A DNA stretch of 64,000 nt from JBBQHX01 sp035306065 (GCA_035306065.1 DATGOL010000092.1:9825-73824); one strand, 5' to 3'; positions 25,992 through 35,257 are shown, counted from the first letter of the stretch. Notes: a model not told the origin generated them from the sequence alone. Numbers and translations: made by a program.

Positions 25992-28124
25992 TCAGATCAT
26001 CTCGCGACGCAGCAGCTGCGCGTTCAGCGCAACGATGATCGTGCTGAGCGACATGAGTACGGCGCCCGCGGCCGGTGTGAGTAATATTCCCCATGGTGCG
26101 AGCACGCCGGCTGCAAGCGGTATGGCAACGATGTTGTAGCCGGCTGCCCACCAGAGATTCTGGGTCATCTTCCGGTAGCTCGCGCGTGAGAGCCTGACGA
26201 TTCGCGGCACGTCGCGCGGGTCGCTGCGCACGAGCACGATGTCGCCGGCCTCCACGGCCACGTCGGTGCCCGCGCCGATGGCGATTCCCACATTGGCAGT
26301 AGCCAGGGCGGGCGCGTCATTTACACCATCGCCCACCATCGCAACGTGCCTGCCCTGCTTTTGCAGCGCCTGAATCTCGGTTGCCTTCTGCTCCGGCAGC
26401 ACCTCGGCAAGCACGGTATCTATGCCAAGTTGCCGGGCGACTGCGTTGGCCACAGGGGTGGCGTCGCCTGTCATCATCACCACTTCGATACCCATTTCCT
26501 GCAGTGCGCCTACGGCTTCAGCAGATTCCGGACGCACTGCGTCTGCAACGGCAAATGCCGCGAGCGTTGCGCCGTTCTCGATGAGGTAAACCACGCCCTG
26601 TCCGGCGTCCGCTGCCTCACGAGCGAACTCCTTCAGCTCCGGTGCTACAGCGACCTGCAGCCTTGCAAGCAGGTTGGGGCCGCCCACCAGCAGCTCACGG
26701 CCATCCACGTGGGCGGAAATGCCCTGTCCGGGGTGCGATTCGAAGCCTGACGAGGCCGGAGGCTCCAGCCCTCTCTCCGCTGCACTCGCTACGATCGCGC
26801 GCGCCACGGGATGCTCAGCATCACGCTCGACCGCCGCGGCGAGACTCAACGCTTCATTCTCATCGATGCCCGGCGTGGTGCGCACTGCCACCACGCGATG
26901 TTCGGCGAGTGTGAGGGTACCGGTCTTGTCGAACACGACGGCGGTGAGCTTGCGAGCTTCCTCGAGACCGCGCCGGTCGCGCACCAGCAAGCCGGCGCGG
27001 GCACCGAGGGTAGTGGAGATGGCGAGTACCAGCGGCACGGCAAGGCCGAGTGCGTGCGGACATGCGATGACCAGCACGGTGACCAGTCGTTCGATGGCGG
27101 TGGCCGCGGACGCACCTGCTGCCAGCCACGCGAAAAGCGTGATCACGCCCGCGCCAAGCGCAATCCAGGTAAGCCAGCGAGCGGCGCGATCGGCAAGTGT
27201 CTGTACGCGCGACCTGGATGACTGCGCCTGGTCAACGAGTCGCATTATGCCGGCGAGGGCGGTCTGGTCACCGGTACCGGTAACCTCGATGCGAAGCGAA
27301 CCGGAGCCGTTTACGGTTCCCGCGATCACCTTCTCACCTTCGAGCTTCCGAACAGGCGCGGACTCTCCGGTGATCATCGCTTCGTTCACGGTGCTGCTTC
27401 CCGTGCGCACCATGCCATCGGCGGGTATGCCAGCGCCCGGCCTGATGAGAAGAATGTTGCCAACGCGCACTTCGCCGATCGGAACGTCTTCCGTGCGTTC
27501 GGCTGCACCCGAGCCGGTCACTCGTGTAGCAGTCGCCGGCAGCAGCTTTGCCAGTTCACCAAGCGCGCCCTGGGCCTGGGAGATGGATCGCATCTCCATC
27601 CAGTGGCCAAGCAGCATGATGGTGACGAGTGTTGCGAGTTCCTCCCAGAGCGGGGTACCGGGGAAGCCCAGGGTGACTGCGGCGCTGAACACGAACGCCA
27701 CTGTGATTGCAAGCGCGATGAGCGTCATCATGCCCGGCAGTCGTGCCTGGATCTCCCCTATCGCACCCTGCAGGAACGGAACTCCACCGTACAGGAAAAC
27801 GATGGTGCCGAAGAGAGGTGCGATGTAATGGGAGCCGGGAAATGCCGGTGGCGTATACCCCAATGCAGAGGGGAGCATGTGCCCCCAGATCAATACGGGT
27901 ACGGTGAGCGCCAGTGAGAGCCAGAAGCGGTCGCGGAACATGGCGACGGAATGTCCGGCGTGTGCGTCATGCGACTCTCCCGCATGAGCGCCGTGACCTT
28001 CATGAGCTGACGGGTGGGCGTGGTGCCCGTCATGACCGTGCCCCGAATGCCCGCCGGGATGCGACTGGTCATGGTGCTGTCCGTGCTGTTGGTGCTCCGA
28101 GTGCCCGCTATTGCCCTCGCTCAT
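25992..28124 (-). CDS. CopB-type heavy-metal P-type ATPase, 710 aa
   Basis: ATP-driven copper (or silver) exporter in the inner membrane. The transmembrane metal motif is CPH at 355-357 (VIACPHALGLAVPL), the mark of the P1B-3 CopB group. TGES near 253, phosphorylated Asp399 in DKTGT, His437-Pro438 and GDGVND at 598-603 complete the catalytic set. Instead of an HMA domain, the N-terminus (1-59) has 18 His, as expected for CopB. A GGAGG precedes the ATG. Divergent from the metallophosphoesterase. Part of the probable copper region. Confidence 0.92.
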   Translation of the reverse strand: MSEGNSGHSEHQQHGQHHDQSHPGGHSGHGHDGHHAHPSAHEGHGAHAGESHDAHAGHSVAMFRDRFWLSLALTVPVLIWGHMLPSALGYTPPAFPGSHYIAPLFGTIVFLYGGVPFLQGAIGEIQARLPGMMTLIALAITVAFVFSAAVTLGFPGTPLWEELATLVTIMLLGHWMEMRSISQAQGALGELAKLLPATATRVTGSGAAERTEDVPIGEVRVGNILLIRPGAGIPADGMVRTGSSTVNEAMITGESAPVRKLEGEKVIAGTVNGSGSLRIEVTGTGDQTALAGIMRLVDQAQSSRSRVQTLADRAARWLTWIALGAGVITLFAWLAAGASAATAIERLVTVLVIACPHALGLAVPLVLAISTTLGARAGLLVRDRRGLEEARKLTAVVFDKTGTLTLAEHRVVAVRTTPGIDENEALSLAAAVERDAEHPVARAIVASAAERGLEPPASSGFESHPGQGISAHVDGRELLVGGPNLLARLQVAVAPELKEFAREAADAGQGVVYLIENGATLAAFAVADAVRPESAEAVGALQEMGIEVVMMTGDATPVANAVARQLGIDTVLAEVLPEQKATEIQALQKQGRHVAMVGDGVNDAPALATANVGIAIGAGTDVAVEAGDIVLVRSDPRDVPRIVRLSRASYRKMTQNLWWAAGYNIVAIPLAAGVLAPWGILLTPAAGAVLMSLSTIIVALNAQLLRREMI

Positions 28125-28170
28125 GCATGAGCCTCCGTCGGCATGAACCCGTGTAACGGCATTGTGAGAT

Positions 28171-28183
28171 CGGGTATTCCCCG
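28171..28183. promoter_or_regulatory. Operator-like motif CGGGTATTCCCCG
   Basis: CGGG-N5-CCCG, 47 bp upstream of the copper ATPase start, matching the motif near 24255. The two share ATCGGGTAT and the CCCG end. Candidate regulator site. Confidence 0.35.
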
Positions 28184-28202
28184 CTCCAACCCGCCATAAG
28201 CA

Positions 28203-28216
28203 AGAAGCTAGCTTCT
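28203..28216. promoter_or_regulatory. 14-bp perfect palindrome AGAAGCTAGCTTCT
   Basis: Complete dyad symmetry in the gap between the copper ATPase and the metallophosphoesterase, 30 bp upstream of the latter's GTG. Candidate operator, or chance. Confidence 0.35.
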
Positions 28217-28245
28217 ACGACCAAACCCACACGCAATGGAGGCAG

Positions 28246-29403
28246 GTGGCCAGACCCCGACGGCGCGAACTACTCGGCAGGATTGCCAGCTTCCTGGCGA
28301 TACTGGCGGCTATCTGGCTATTACCGACGCTTGCGCTCGCTCCGGTGATTGTGGGTGGGGCATGGACTTTGGCACTGGTTGCACTCCTTGCCACGCCGCT
28401 TCCCATCTACATGCTGATTCGGCTGCGGAACAGCGACTGGTATCCTGGAAAGTGGTTCCGCCTGCTGGTGCTGCGTCCATTCTGGTATGTGCAGCTATGT
28501 GTCCTGCTGCTACCGATTGGCGCTCTGCTGGGCGGAGCAGCAGGGCTGCTTGTCGGAACTGTTGGAGCGGGTGCGCGACTCGGAATAATTCTCATCCTGC
28601 TCGTATTCGCAGCGGCGGCATTGTGGGGTTACCTGGACTCGCGGCGGCTGCGACTGGTGGTGACAGACGCCATCTTCCCCGACTTGCCTGAGGAACTCGA
28701 CGGCCTGCGAATAGTGCAGCTGTCCGACCTTCATGTGGGTCCGCACAGTTCGCCTTCATTCATGCGCAAGGCTGCCAGGCTGGCGTGTGAGGCAGCGCCC
28801 GACATGATAGCGGTAACGGGCGATCTCGTGGATGACTTCGATCGCGACGTAGAGGTGTACGCACGATACTTCGCAGACCTTGCAGCACCACTTGGCGTAT
28901 GGATAGTTCCCGGCAACCATGACGTATATGCGAACTGGCCGAGGATGCGCGAGCGCCTCACGAGCCTTCCGCAGGCCGTGCTCGTGAATGAGTGGGTTAC
29001 GCTGGAGCGCGGTGGCACGAGCTTCGCGCTCACGGGAACCGGAGACCCCGCCGGCAATCCATGGGGCCCCGACACCGCTGCCCCGCGCCTGGATGATTCA
29101 GTGGACGGAATACCCGGCGACATGTTCACCATTGCACTGGCGCACAATCCGTCGCTCTGGCCTGGACTGGTGAAGCGCGGAGTTCATCTGACGCTGTCCG
29201 GTCATACTCACTGGGGACAATTCGCGGTGCCGGGGCTGCGCTGGAGCCTTGCCGGGGTGTTTCTGGAACACGCGATGGGTGCGTATCGCGAAGGACGTTC
29301 GATGCTCTATGTAAGTCCCGGAACGAACTACTGGGGCGTGCCGTTCCGGCTCGGTGCGCCGCCAGAGGTTGGGGTGGTGATACTGCGAAGAGGCGAGTTG
29401 TGA
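28246..29403 (+). CDS. Membrane-anchored metallophosphoesterase, 385 aa
   Basis: Calcineurin-like phosphoesterase of the YkuE/YaeI type. Four N-terminal membrane segments (about 10-30, 35-60, 75-100, 105-128), then the phosphoesterase domain with QLSDLHVG, TGDLVDD, PGNHDVY, AHNPSLW and SGHTHWGQ, which supply all the two-metal ligands. A GTG at 28246 follows GGAGG by only three bases. YaeI-like enzymes hydrolyse lipid A-type or UDP-lipid pyrophosphates. The substrate here is unproven but the membrane anchoring suggests a lipid-linked one. Confidence 0.9.
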   Translation: MARPRRRELLGRIASFLAILAAIWLLPTLALAPVIVGGAWTLALVALLATPLPIYMLIRLRNSDWYPGKWFRLLVLRPFWYVQLCVLLLPIGALLGGAAGLLVGTVGAGARLGIILILLVFAAAALWGYLDSRRLRLVVTDAIFPDLPEELDGLRIVQLSDLHVGPHSSPSFMRKAARLACEAAPDMIAVTGDLVDDFDRDVEVYARYFADLAAPLGVWIVPGNHDVYANWPRMRERLTSLPQAVLVNEWVTLERGGTSFALTGTGDPAGNPWGPDTAAPRLDDSVDGIPGDMFTIALAHNPSLWPGLVKRGVHLTLSGHTHWGQFAVPGLRWSLAGVFLEHAMGAYREGRSMLYVSPGTNYWGVPFRLGAPPEVGVVILRRGEL

Positions 29404-29477
29404 AACAGTATGGGTCGTGAACTTGGGGAAATGATTGACAGTTCAAGGCAATCATTAGCGGCTATTGAGCATATAAC

Positions 29478-29506
29478 TTGATTACTGTACGCCATCACAC
29501 TATACA
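29478..29506 (+). promoter_or_regulatory. Sigma-70-like promoter for the basic protein gene
   Basis: TTGATT (29478-29483), a 17-bp spacer and TATACA (29501-29506), in locally AT-rich DNA, with the probable start about 35 bp before the ATG at 29547. A further TTGACA occurs at 29435-29440. Confidence 0.45.
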
Positions 29507-29546
29507 GCAGTCGCTCCACCAGACTCACAACAACAGCGAGGTAAGC

Positions 29547-30071
29547 ATGGCAGCTACTCGGAAACGGCTTGCTCGAGGCACCAAGGGAGCTTCTGCAAAG
29601 CAGGCGGACTCTTCCCTGGTCAATGAGAAGGTGCTTGCACAGGCCGTACGCGCACTGAGAAAGAATCCGGATATCAAGAGCAACGTTCTGTACGACCAGG
29701 CCCAGTCAATAGATCCGGAAATCGCGAAGCTGGATCGTCGAGTGTTCCATATGCGCTACGCCATGCGTGCGCGGCGTATTCTCAAGGCAGAAGAGCGCGG
29801 CTCATCGCCAAGGCCGAAGAAGGCGACAAGCGCACCGGCTGCGGCTCCGGCCGGCAGGAAGATGCGAGCGATGGGGAAGAAGCGCGGCCGCAAGGCAGAG
29901 GTACCTGCGGCAGGTGATGGATACTCAGACCGCGATCGCAACACGATCCGGGCTGCGCTCACTGCAACGATGAAGGACGCGCTGCAGGCCCAGAGCAAGG
30001 AAGACCTGGTTGCCCTCTTCGATTCCATCGACTCTCGCACAGAAAAGCTGCTGCAGCTTACGAGTCGCTGA
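29547..30071 (+). CDS. Basic two-domain DNA-binding-like protein, 174 aa
   Basis: I recognise no family. Two helical segments (about 28-85, and about 128-172) flank a Lys/Arg/Ala/Pro linker (about 88-125) with KKRGRK, an AT-hook-like stretch. The first 20 residues are also basic (ATRKRLARGTKGAS). This is the build of nucleoid-associated or histone H1-like proteins, but it is inference. The ATG at 29547 has GAGG upstream, and the longer frame adds a Met-His-rich leader with no support. It has a clear promoter, and no neighbour that explains a role. Confidence 0.7.
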   Translation: MAATRKRLARGTKGASAKQADSSLVNEKVLAQAVRALRKNPDIKSNVLYDQAQSIDPEIAKLDRRVFHMRYAMRARRILKAEERGSSPRPKKATSAPAAAPAGRKMRAMGKKRGRKAEVPAAGDGYSDRDRNTIRAALTATMKDALQAQSKEDLVALFDSIDSRTEKLLQLTSR

Positions 30072-30088
30072 ACGGACGGCGGAACTAC

Positions 30089-30117
30089 CGGCGCGACTCA
30101 TGGTTCCGGTCGCGCCG
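30089..30117. terminator. Hairpin between convergent genes
   Basis: A 9-bp stem (30089-30097 and 30109-30117, core GGCGCGAC) with an 11-nt loop after the basic protein gene, overlapping the end of the kinase gene. No T tract. Confidence 0.4.
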
Positions 30118-32668
30118 ATACCCCGCATGACTCCAATCCACTTTTCACTTCGCCTACCCGCGTGTGTTCGGGAGGCAGTGTCTCGAGGAGAATTGCGAGC
30201 GCGGTGCGGAACAACTCTTCACCCCGCTCCGCATCTCCTGTCTCGCATTCCAGCCGCGCCAGCCGGCCTGTCACCACTCCCACGGCGGAGTGGCGCTCGC
30301 CCAGCGCACTGCGGTTGATTTCCAGCGCACTTTCATAGCCGGCCCGCGCTTCCGCCACGTTCCCACCTTCCGCAAGCAGATCAGCATGATTGCTCAGCAT
30401 GATCGCGAACTGCGGATTCGAACGTCCGGGACCGTTGCCGAACACCGCGATAGCCTCACGAAACAGTGAGTCGGCCTCGTCCGTCCTGCCCATGTGCTGC
30501 AGTGACGCCGCATGATTCCCCATGCCGAGCGCAACGTACGGGTGGTTCTCACCAAGCTGCGTACGCAGCATTCCCACTGCCTCACGAAAAAGCGGTTCCG
30601 CCTCCTCGTGCTGCTGTGCACGCGACAGCATCTGGGCAAGGTTGTTGATTCCCCTGGCAACTCGCGGGTGGGCATCTCCCAAAAGGGCCCGGTCTATCGC
30701 CAGCACCTCGTGCGCCATCGGGAGGGCTGTGTCCAGGTCATCCAGGCGATAGGCCAGCGTCATGCGCGCATTCAGCATGTCTGCGAGCATTGCGGAATCC
30801 GGCGGGGTCTGCGAACGCATGATGATCAGCGCTTCGTCGTAGAGAGGTCCGGCTTCGCTCATCTTGCCTTGGTCCTGCATTGCACTGGCCACGTTGGAAA
30901 GGCTGGCGGCCAGATGACGATGCCGGTCGCCCAGCAGCTTTCGCCGCAACTCGAGTGCCTCACGATGCGCACGTTCGGCTTCAGCTGGCCTGCCCTGAAG
31001 CATGAACACGTTGCCGAGTTCAGTGAGTGATTCTGCCAGTGCCGCGCCGTAAGGCTCACCTGCTTCACGATGGAGCTTCACCGCGGCTTCAATCAGGGGC
31101 ACTGCCTCGCCATACCGCCCCAGACCTCCGTTTACGCGACCCACAACGCCGAGCATGCGTGCCTGCACGAGTGGCTGGTTTGCGAACTGGCTCTGCAGCC
31201 GCGACGCTCCCCGATCGAGAAATGCGGCGACACGCAATGTGTCCAGCCGATCAGTGCTTGGCGCCAGCGGATTGGATGCCGCAAACAGGCTCTCCAGGAA
31301 GCCTGCTACGGCTTCTGCCTTGTCACGTTCTTCCTCAGCCGTCAGGCGCGCAAGCTCCGCTGCGTCTCGCTCCCGGTCTGCAGCCCGCGCCTGCCAGAGC
31401 GCGGTGCCCAATCCACCCGTGAGCGAAAGCAGAATCAGCGCCGCCGCTGCAACGGCCCCCTTGTGCCGCCTGACGAACCTGCCGGCGCGGTACAGCACGG
31501 TTGGCCGCTGGGCGCTTACGGGAAGCCCGGTGCGGTGGTTGTACAGGTCGGCAAGCAGCTGGCTCACGGAGTCGTAACGTCGCTCCGGTTCATCAGCCAT
31601 CGCCTTGAGAACGATTGCGTCCAGGTCACCGGCAAGGCGATTCCGGAGATGTTCGGGAGTCGTGGACCGTGCAGCTGCAACGTCGGCCGGCACGAGACTA
31701 TTCCCGTCAGCGGTACTAATGCGCACAACCGCGCTGCTCGGCGCTTCAGGTTCATCCTTCGCTGTGTTCGGCCGCCTTCCCGCCAGCAGCTCGTACAGTA
31801 CCACGCCCAGCGTGTAAACGTCGGTGGACGTGGTAGGTGGCTCCCCGCGAACCTGCTCCGGACTTGCGTACCCGGGGGTGAGCACGCGTACGCCGGTACG
31901 GGTACGTGGCGTGTGCTCGTCCATCGAGCCATCGAGAAGCTTGGCAATGCCGAAATCCAGAAGCTTCGGTACGCCATCGCTCGTGACCAGGATGTTCGAC
32001 GGCTTGAGGTCACGGTGCACCACGAGCTTGCGGTGTGCGTACTGCACAGCCTCGCAAACCTGCTCAAACAGGGAGAGTCGTTCGTCAACGCCCAACTGCC
32101 GGCTGTCGCAAAAGGCTGTGAGAGGCTTGCCCTCCACATACTCCATCACGAGATACGGCCTGCCATCCTCCGCTGCGCCACCGTCGTACAGCCGGGCGAT
32201 GTTCGGGTGCTCCAGTGATGCGAGGATCTGGCGCTCGTAGCGGAAGCGCGCGAGCACTTCGTCCGTATCCATTCCGCGTTTCACGCGCTTCACGGCAACC
32301 TGCCGGTCCCACTGGCCGTCAGCGCGTTCGGCGAGGAACACGGCGCCCATGCCGCCGCGTCCGAGTTCGCGCTTCACCTTCCACGGTCCGATCATGCCGT
32401 CGTGAGGCAGCGGCTCGTCGTCAGCACCTGTATGGCCGCCGCTGGCACTCTCCACCACGGACGGCGCAAAGTCACCCGCCCTCTCTCCGATCACTCGCTC
32501 CGCGCCCGTTGCGCGGGCGAGGAGTGCCTGCACCTCGTGCATGAGGCCAACGTCACTGCCGCACGCCTCGCGCAGGAATTCGTCGCGCTCCTCGGGCGGC
32601 CGCTCGAGTGCGTCCGAAAATAGCGCGTCCACGCGGCGCCATCTGCGAGATGGAGAGGAATCGTTCAC
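30098..32668 (-). CDS. Ser/Thr protein kinase with C-terminal TPR repeats, 856 aa
   Basis: Eukaryotic-like kinase. Nucleotide loop GRGGMGAVF (104-112), Lys127 in VAVKRVK, catalytic HRDLKPSNIL (Asp220), DFG at 238-240, and the activation segment ending in PEQVRGE. One membrane segment at 404-425 places the TPR region (about 480-850, about nine repeats of the LGxxHPxVA type) in the periplasm. The first four bases overlap the stop of the ECF sigma gene as ATGA. Such sigma-kinase pairs are common in Gemmatimonadota and Acidobacteriota. The kinase may regulate the sigma factor or its regulon. Confidence 0.92.
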   Translation of the reverse strand: MNDSSPSRRWRRVDALFSDALERPPEERDEFLREACGSDVGLMHEVQALLARATGAERVIGERAGDFAPSVVESASGGHTGADDEPLPHDGMIGPWKVKRELGRGGMGAVFLAERADGQWDRQVAVKRVKRGMDTDEVLARFRYERQILASLEHPNIARLYDGGAAEDGRPYLVMEYVEGKPLTAFCDSRQLGVDERLSLFEQVCEAVQYAHRKLVVHRDLKPSNILVTSDGVPKLLDFGIAKLLDGSMDEHTPRTRTGVRVLTPGYASPEQVRGEPPTTSTDVYTLGVVLYELLAGRRPNTAKDEPEAPSSAVVRISTADGNSLVPADVAAARSTTPEHLRNRLAGDLDAIVLKAMADEPERRYDSVSQLLADLYNHRTGLPVSAQRPTVLYRAGRFVRRHKGAVAAAALILLSLTGGLGTALWQARAADRERDAAELARLTAEEERDKAEAVAGFLESLFAASNPLAPSTDRLDTLRVAAFLDRGASRLQSQFANQPLVQARMLGVVGRVNGGLGRYGEAVPLIEAAVKLHREAGEPYGAALAESLTELGNVFMLQGRPAEAERAHREALELRRKLLGDRHRHLAASLSNVASAMQDQGKMSEAGPLYDEALIIMRSQTPPDSAMLADMLNARMTLAYRLDDLDTALPMAHEVLAIDRALLGDAHPRVARGINNLAQMLSRAQQHEEAEPLFREAVGMLRTQLGENHPYVALGMGNHAASLQHMGRTDEADSLFREAIAVFGNGPGRSNPQFAIMLSNHADLLAEGGNVAEARAGYESALEINRSALGERHSAVGVVTGRLARLECETGDAERGEELFRTALAILLETLPPEHTRVGEVKSGLESCGVSARPEP

Positions 32669-33234
32669 TGCGACTCTCCTTCCATGAAGGTGTAAAGCCA
32701 GGTGCGTGCGCGAGTCCAGTCACGCTTCACCGTGCGCAGGGACATGCCTGTCAACTCGGCAATCTCTTCATAGGAAAGACCACCGAAGAATCTGTACTCC
32801 ACCAGCGCGTGAAGCCGTTCGTCCAGCTGGCCCAGCCTGACGAGTGCATCGTCCAGCGTAACGAGATCCATGGATGCTTCGTCGGCCGCGACCCGGGCGG
32901 AATGAAGGGACACTACCTCCGCTCCGCCACCGCGCTTCTGCATCCGACGAGCGCGGGCCTCGTCTACCAGGATGAAGCGCATCGCGCGTGAGGCGAGCGC
33001 GAGAAAGTGCGCCCTGTCATTCGCCTGCAGCCGTTCATGTTTCACGAGGCGCAGGTACGCCTCGTGTACGAGCCCCGTGGTGTTGAGCGCCTCGGAAGGA
33101 TCGTGACGCAGTCGCCGCTGATGGGCTATGCCACGAAGCTCCTCGTACACCTGTTCGAACAGGCGGTCGAAGGCCTCGCGATTCCCCGCCCGGGCGGAAC
33201 TGAGAAGTTGTGCGGTTATCGATCCTGAAGACAT
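32665..33234 (-). CDS. ECF-type RNA polymerase sigma factor (Sig-70_X6 type), 189 aa
   Basis: Sigma-70 family member of the ECF class often paired with Ser/Thr kinases. Region 2 has LFEQVYEELRGIAHQRR and ALNTTGLVHEAYLRLV; region 4 has the helix-turn-helix FGGLSYEEIAELTGMSLRTVKRDWTRAR. The start ATG at 33234 is chosen; an upstream in-frame start would add 16 residues. No anti-sigma factor gene is adjacent, so kinase control is plausible. Divergent from the Asp-box lipoprotein gene, which could be a target. Confidence 0.9.
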   Translation of the reverse strand: MSSGSITAQLLSSARAGNREAFDRLFEQVYEELRGIAHQRRLRHDPSEALNTTGLVHEAYLRLVKHERLQANDRAHFLALASRAMRFILVDEARARRMQKRGGGAEVVSLHSARVAADEASMDLVTLDDALVRLGQLDERLHALVEYRFFGGLSYEEIAELTGMSLRTVKRDWTRARTWLYTFMEGESQ

Positions 33235-33468
33235 GAAGCTGGCGAGACCGTGGCACTTCCTGACCGCGAATCCCGATAACACTGGTGAACCGGTGACCCT
33301 CCGTCAGTGCTCCTCCGGATATGCCCCGGAATCCCACCCCGCGCAACGGGTGGAGCGAACAATCGTGGCAACCAGGCCTCGGTGGACGTGAGCAGTGCCG
33401 TGAGGGGGCGGCCGGAGGAGGCGCCGGTGCCCGAAGTCATTCATCCGAAACACCTTGCCCGTCATTCC

Positions 33469-34998
33469 ATGCATGCCTCATCAGTCTTCTCGTTACGTCC
33501 GGTTGCTGCTGCTGCCGGTATCGCAATTCTCGCCTCGTGCGGTGGAGATAACGGAACCGAACCTGTGGAGCCGGAACGCACCGTTGCATCCGTGGTCGTG
33601 ACGCCGGCAGCGGCGCAGGTGCAGAACGGCAGTTCCGTTCAGCTCACGTCACGCCTGATGGATCAGGATGGGGCCGTGTTCAACAGCCTCCCGGCCGGCG
33701 TTACGGTGGCATGGTCCAGCGAAGATGCGAACATCGCAAGCGTAAATGACGCGGGCAGCGTTACGGGCAAGAATGCCGGCGTCGTAAAGATCACGGCAAC
33801 GGCGGCCGGCCGAAGTGCACAGAGCACCATCACAGTCACTGAAGCTCCGCTTACGTATTCGGAGAACGCGGTTGCAGTCGGGATGCGAACCCTCACGTAC
33901 AACGACGGCAAGTACTACAACGCGTTCCGCGACAACAGCACCGGCGACTACGACATCTACCTGCGCACCAGCACCGACGGCGTGAACTGGACGGCCAAGA
34001 TACCCGTGAGCCGAGGTGCAGAGGGCAAGCACGAAATGCATCCTGCCGTGGTTGCATGGGGGAGCGGCACGGACGCCCAGGTGGCTGTGGCGTACGAGGA
34101 TCGGAGCGGTACATATGCACAGTGGATGGTTGCCGTGAGCACGGACGGAGGCGACTCGTTCCAGGAGCCCGTTGCCGTCAGCAACCATCAGGACAGCAAG
34201 GAGGCGCGCGGCGCAATCGCGGTCGGAACCGATGGAGTGCTCTATGCCTCCTGGTCGAGGCAATACGGTTCATCGCGCTGGGATCAGACGTTCTTCAGCA
34301 GGAGTGTAGACGGGGGCTCCACCTGGTCTGAGCCAACCGTGGCTTTCCACGGCGACCATTACAGCTTTTTCAACAACATCGCCGCCGGGGATGCAGGGGA
34401 GGTGTGGATAGCGATTGGCGATGACCAGTTTTACAAGCAGAACATCGTGGTGGTTCGCAGCTCGGATGGCGGCGAAACATGGAGCGAGAACCAGATCACG
34501 AGCCATGGCTCCATGTGGCAGGCAACCACTCCGAACATCGTGCGGGCTGCAGACGGCACCATTCACGTTGTGTGGCAGGAAGGTCCACATGCGAAGGGTC
34601 CCTATCGCATGTTCCACGCGAGAAGCACCACGGGCGGCGCGAGTTGGAGCACACCGGTTCAGGTGTCAGACGACGTGGTGGTGGGCGTCGGCAGCAACAT
34701 TGACTACGCGCAGTCTCCGAGCCTGGCGATAGGAGATGATGGAACGCTGTACACCGTGTGGTCGGATGATCGCTCTGGTCCGGCGCCTCAGCCGGCCAAC
34801 CGCAACTACGATGTATACATGGCGACGTCCAGCGACAACGGTGAAACCTGGAGCAGCGACGTGCGGGTGAACGACAAGCCAGAGGTGTTTGCGCAGGATT
34901 GGGCGTCGGTGGCAGTTGGCAGTGCAGGCGCGGTTGTCGTCTGGCGCGATGCCAGGCCAGTCGACTTCACGCAGCTCTACTACAGAGTGTTTCCGTGA
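33469..34998 (+). CDS. Lipoprotein with Big-2 domain and sialidase-like Asp-box propeller, 509 aa
   Basis: Signal peptide with lipobox LASC (Cys near 24). An Ig-like Big-2 domain (about 38-120, ending STITVTEA) precedes a beta-propeller with six Asp-box motifs of the type S-x-D-x-G-x-T-W (for example STDGGDSFQEP, SSDGGETWSEN). Sialidase catalytic Arg and Tyr residues cannot be identified with certainty, so enzyme activity is not claimed. Start ATG at 33469. It faces the sigma gene across 234 bp and may belong to its regulon. Confidence 0.85.
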   Translation: MHASSVFSLRPVAAAAGIAILASCGGDNGTEPVEPERTVASVVVTPAAAQVQNGSSVQLTSRLMDQDGAVFNSLPAGVTVAWSSEDANIASVNDAGSVTGKNAGVVKITATAAGRSAQSTITVTEAPLTYSENAVAVGMRTLTYNDGKYYNAFRDNSTGDYDIYLRTSTDGVNWTAKIPVSRGAEGKHEMHPAVVAWGSGTDAQVAVAYEDRSGTYAQWMVAVSTDGGDSFQEPVAVSNHQDSKEARGAIAVGTDGVLYASWSRQYGSSRWDQTFFSRSVDGGSTWSEPTVAFHGDHYSFFNNIAAGDAGEVWIAIGDDQFYKQNIVVVRSSDGGETWSENQITSHGSMWQATTPNIVRAADGTIHVVWQEGPHAKGPYRMFHARSTTGGASWSTPVQVSDDVVVGVGSNIDYAQSPSLAIGDDGTLYTVWSDDRSGPAPQPANRNYDVYMATSSDNGETWSSDVRVNDKPEVFAQDWASVAVGSAGAVVVWRDARPVDFTQLYYRVFP

Positions 34999-35038
34999 GG
35001 GAAACAACAGCGGTGTGAATCACGAAATGGTTCGACAA

Positions 35039-35074
35039 GCCAGGCCCCCGCGGAGTAGTCCGCGGGGGCCTGGC
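35039..35074 (+). terminator. Strong hairpin terminator after the propeller gene
   Basis: A 16-bp perfect stem (35039-35054 and 35059-35074) with a GTAG loop. It is GC-rich and lacks a T tract, but sits 40 bp past the stop of the Asp-box lipoprotein. Confidence 0.7.
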
Positions 35075-35257
35075 CTGCATCGTATCTCGTGTCCATCCTT
35101 CGTTGTTCCGTAACCGTGCGCCTGGATAGCCTTGCAATCGGAGTGGCGCATGTGCATCGTGGCCCCGTTCCCCTGTGACCGCCAACGCACAGTCACGCGG
35201 GCGCCCCGAACCCTGAGTGGCCGCGAGCCGCTTCATCTGCCTCAGCAGGAGACTGTA

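Noticed and set aside
33307..33468. Upstream extension of the Asp-box lipoprotein
   Set aside because: No signal character; the lipobox lies right after the ATG at 33469.
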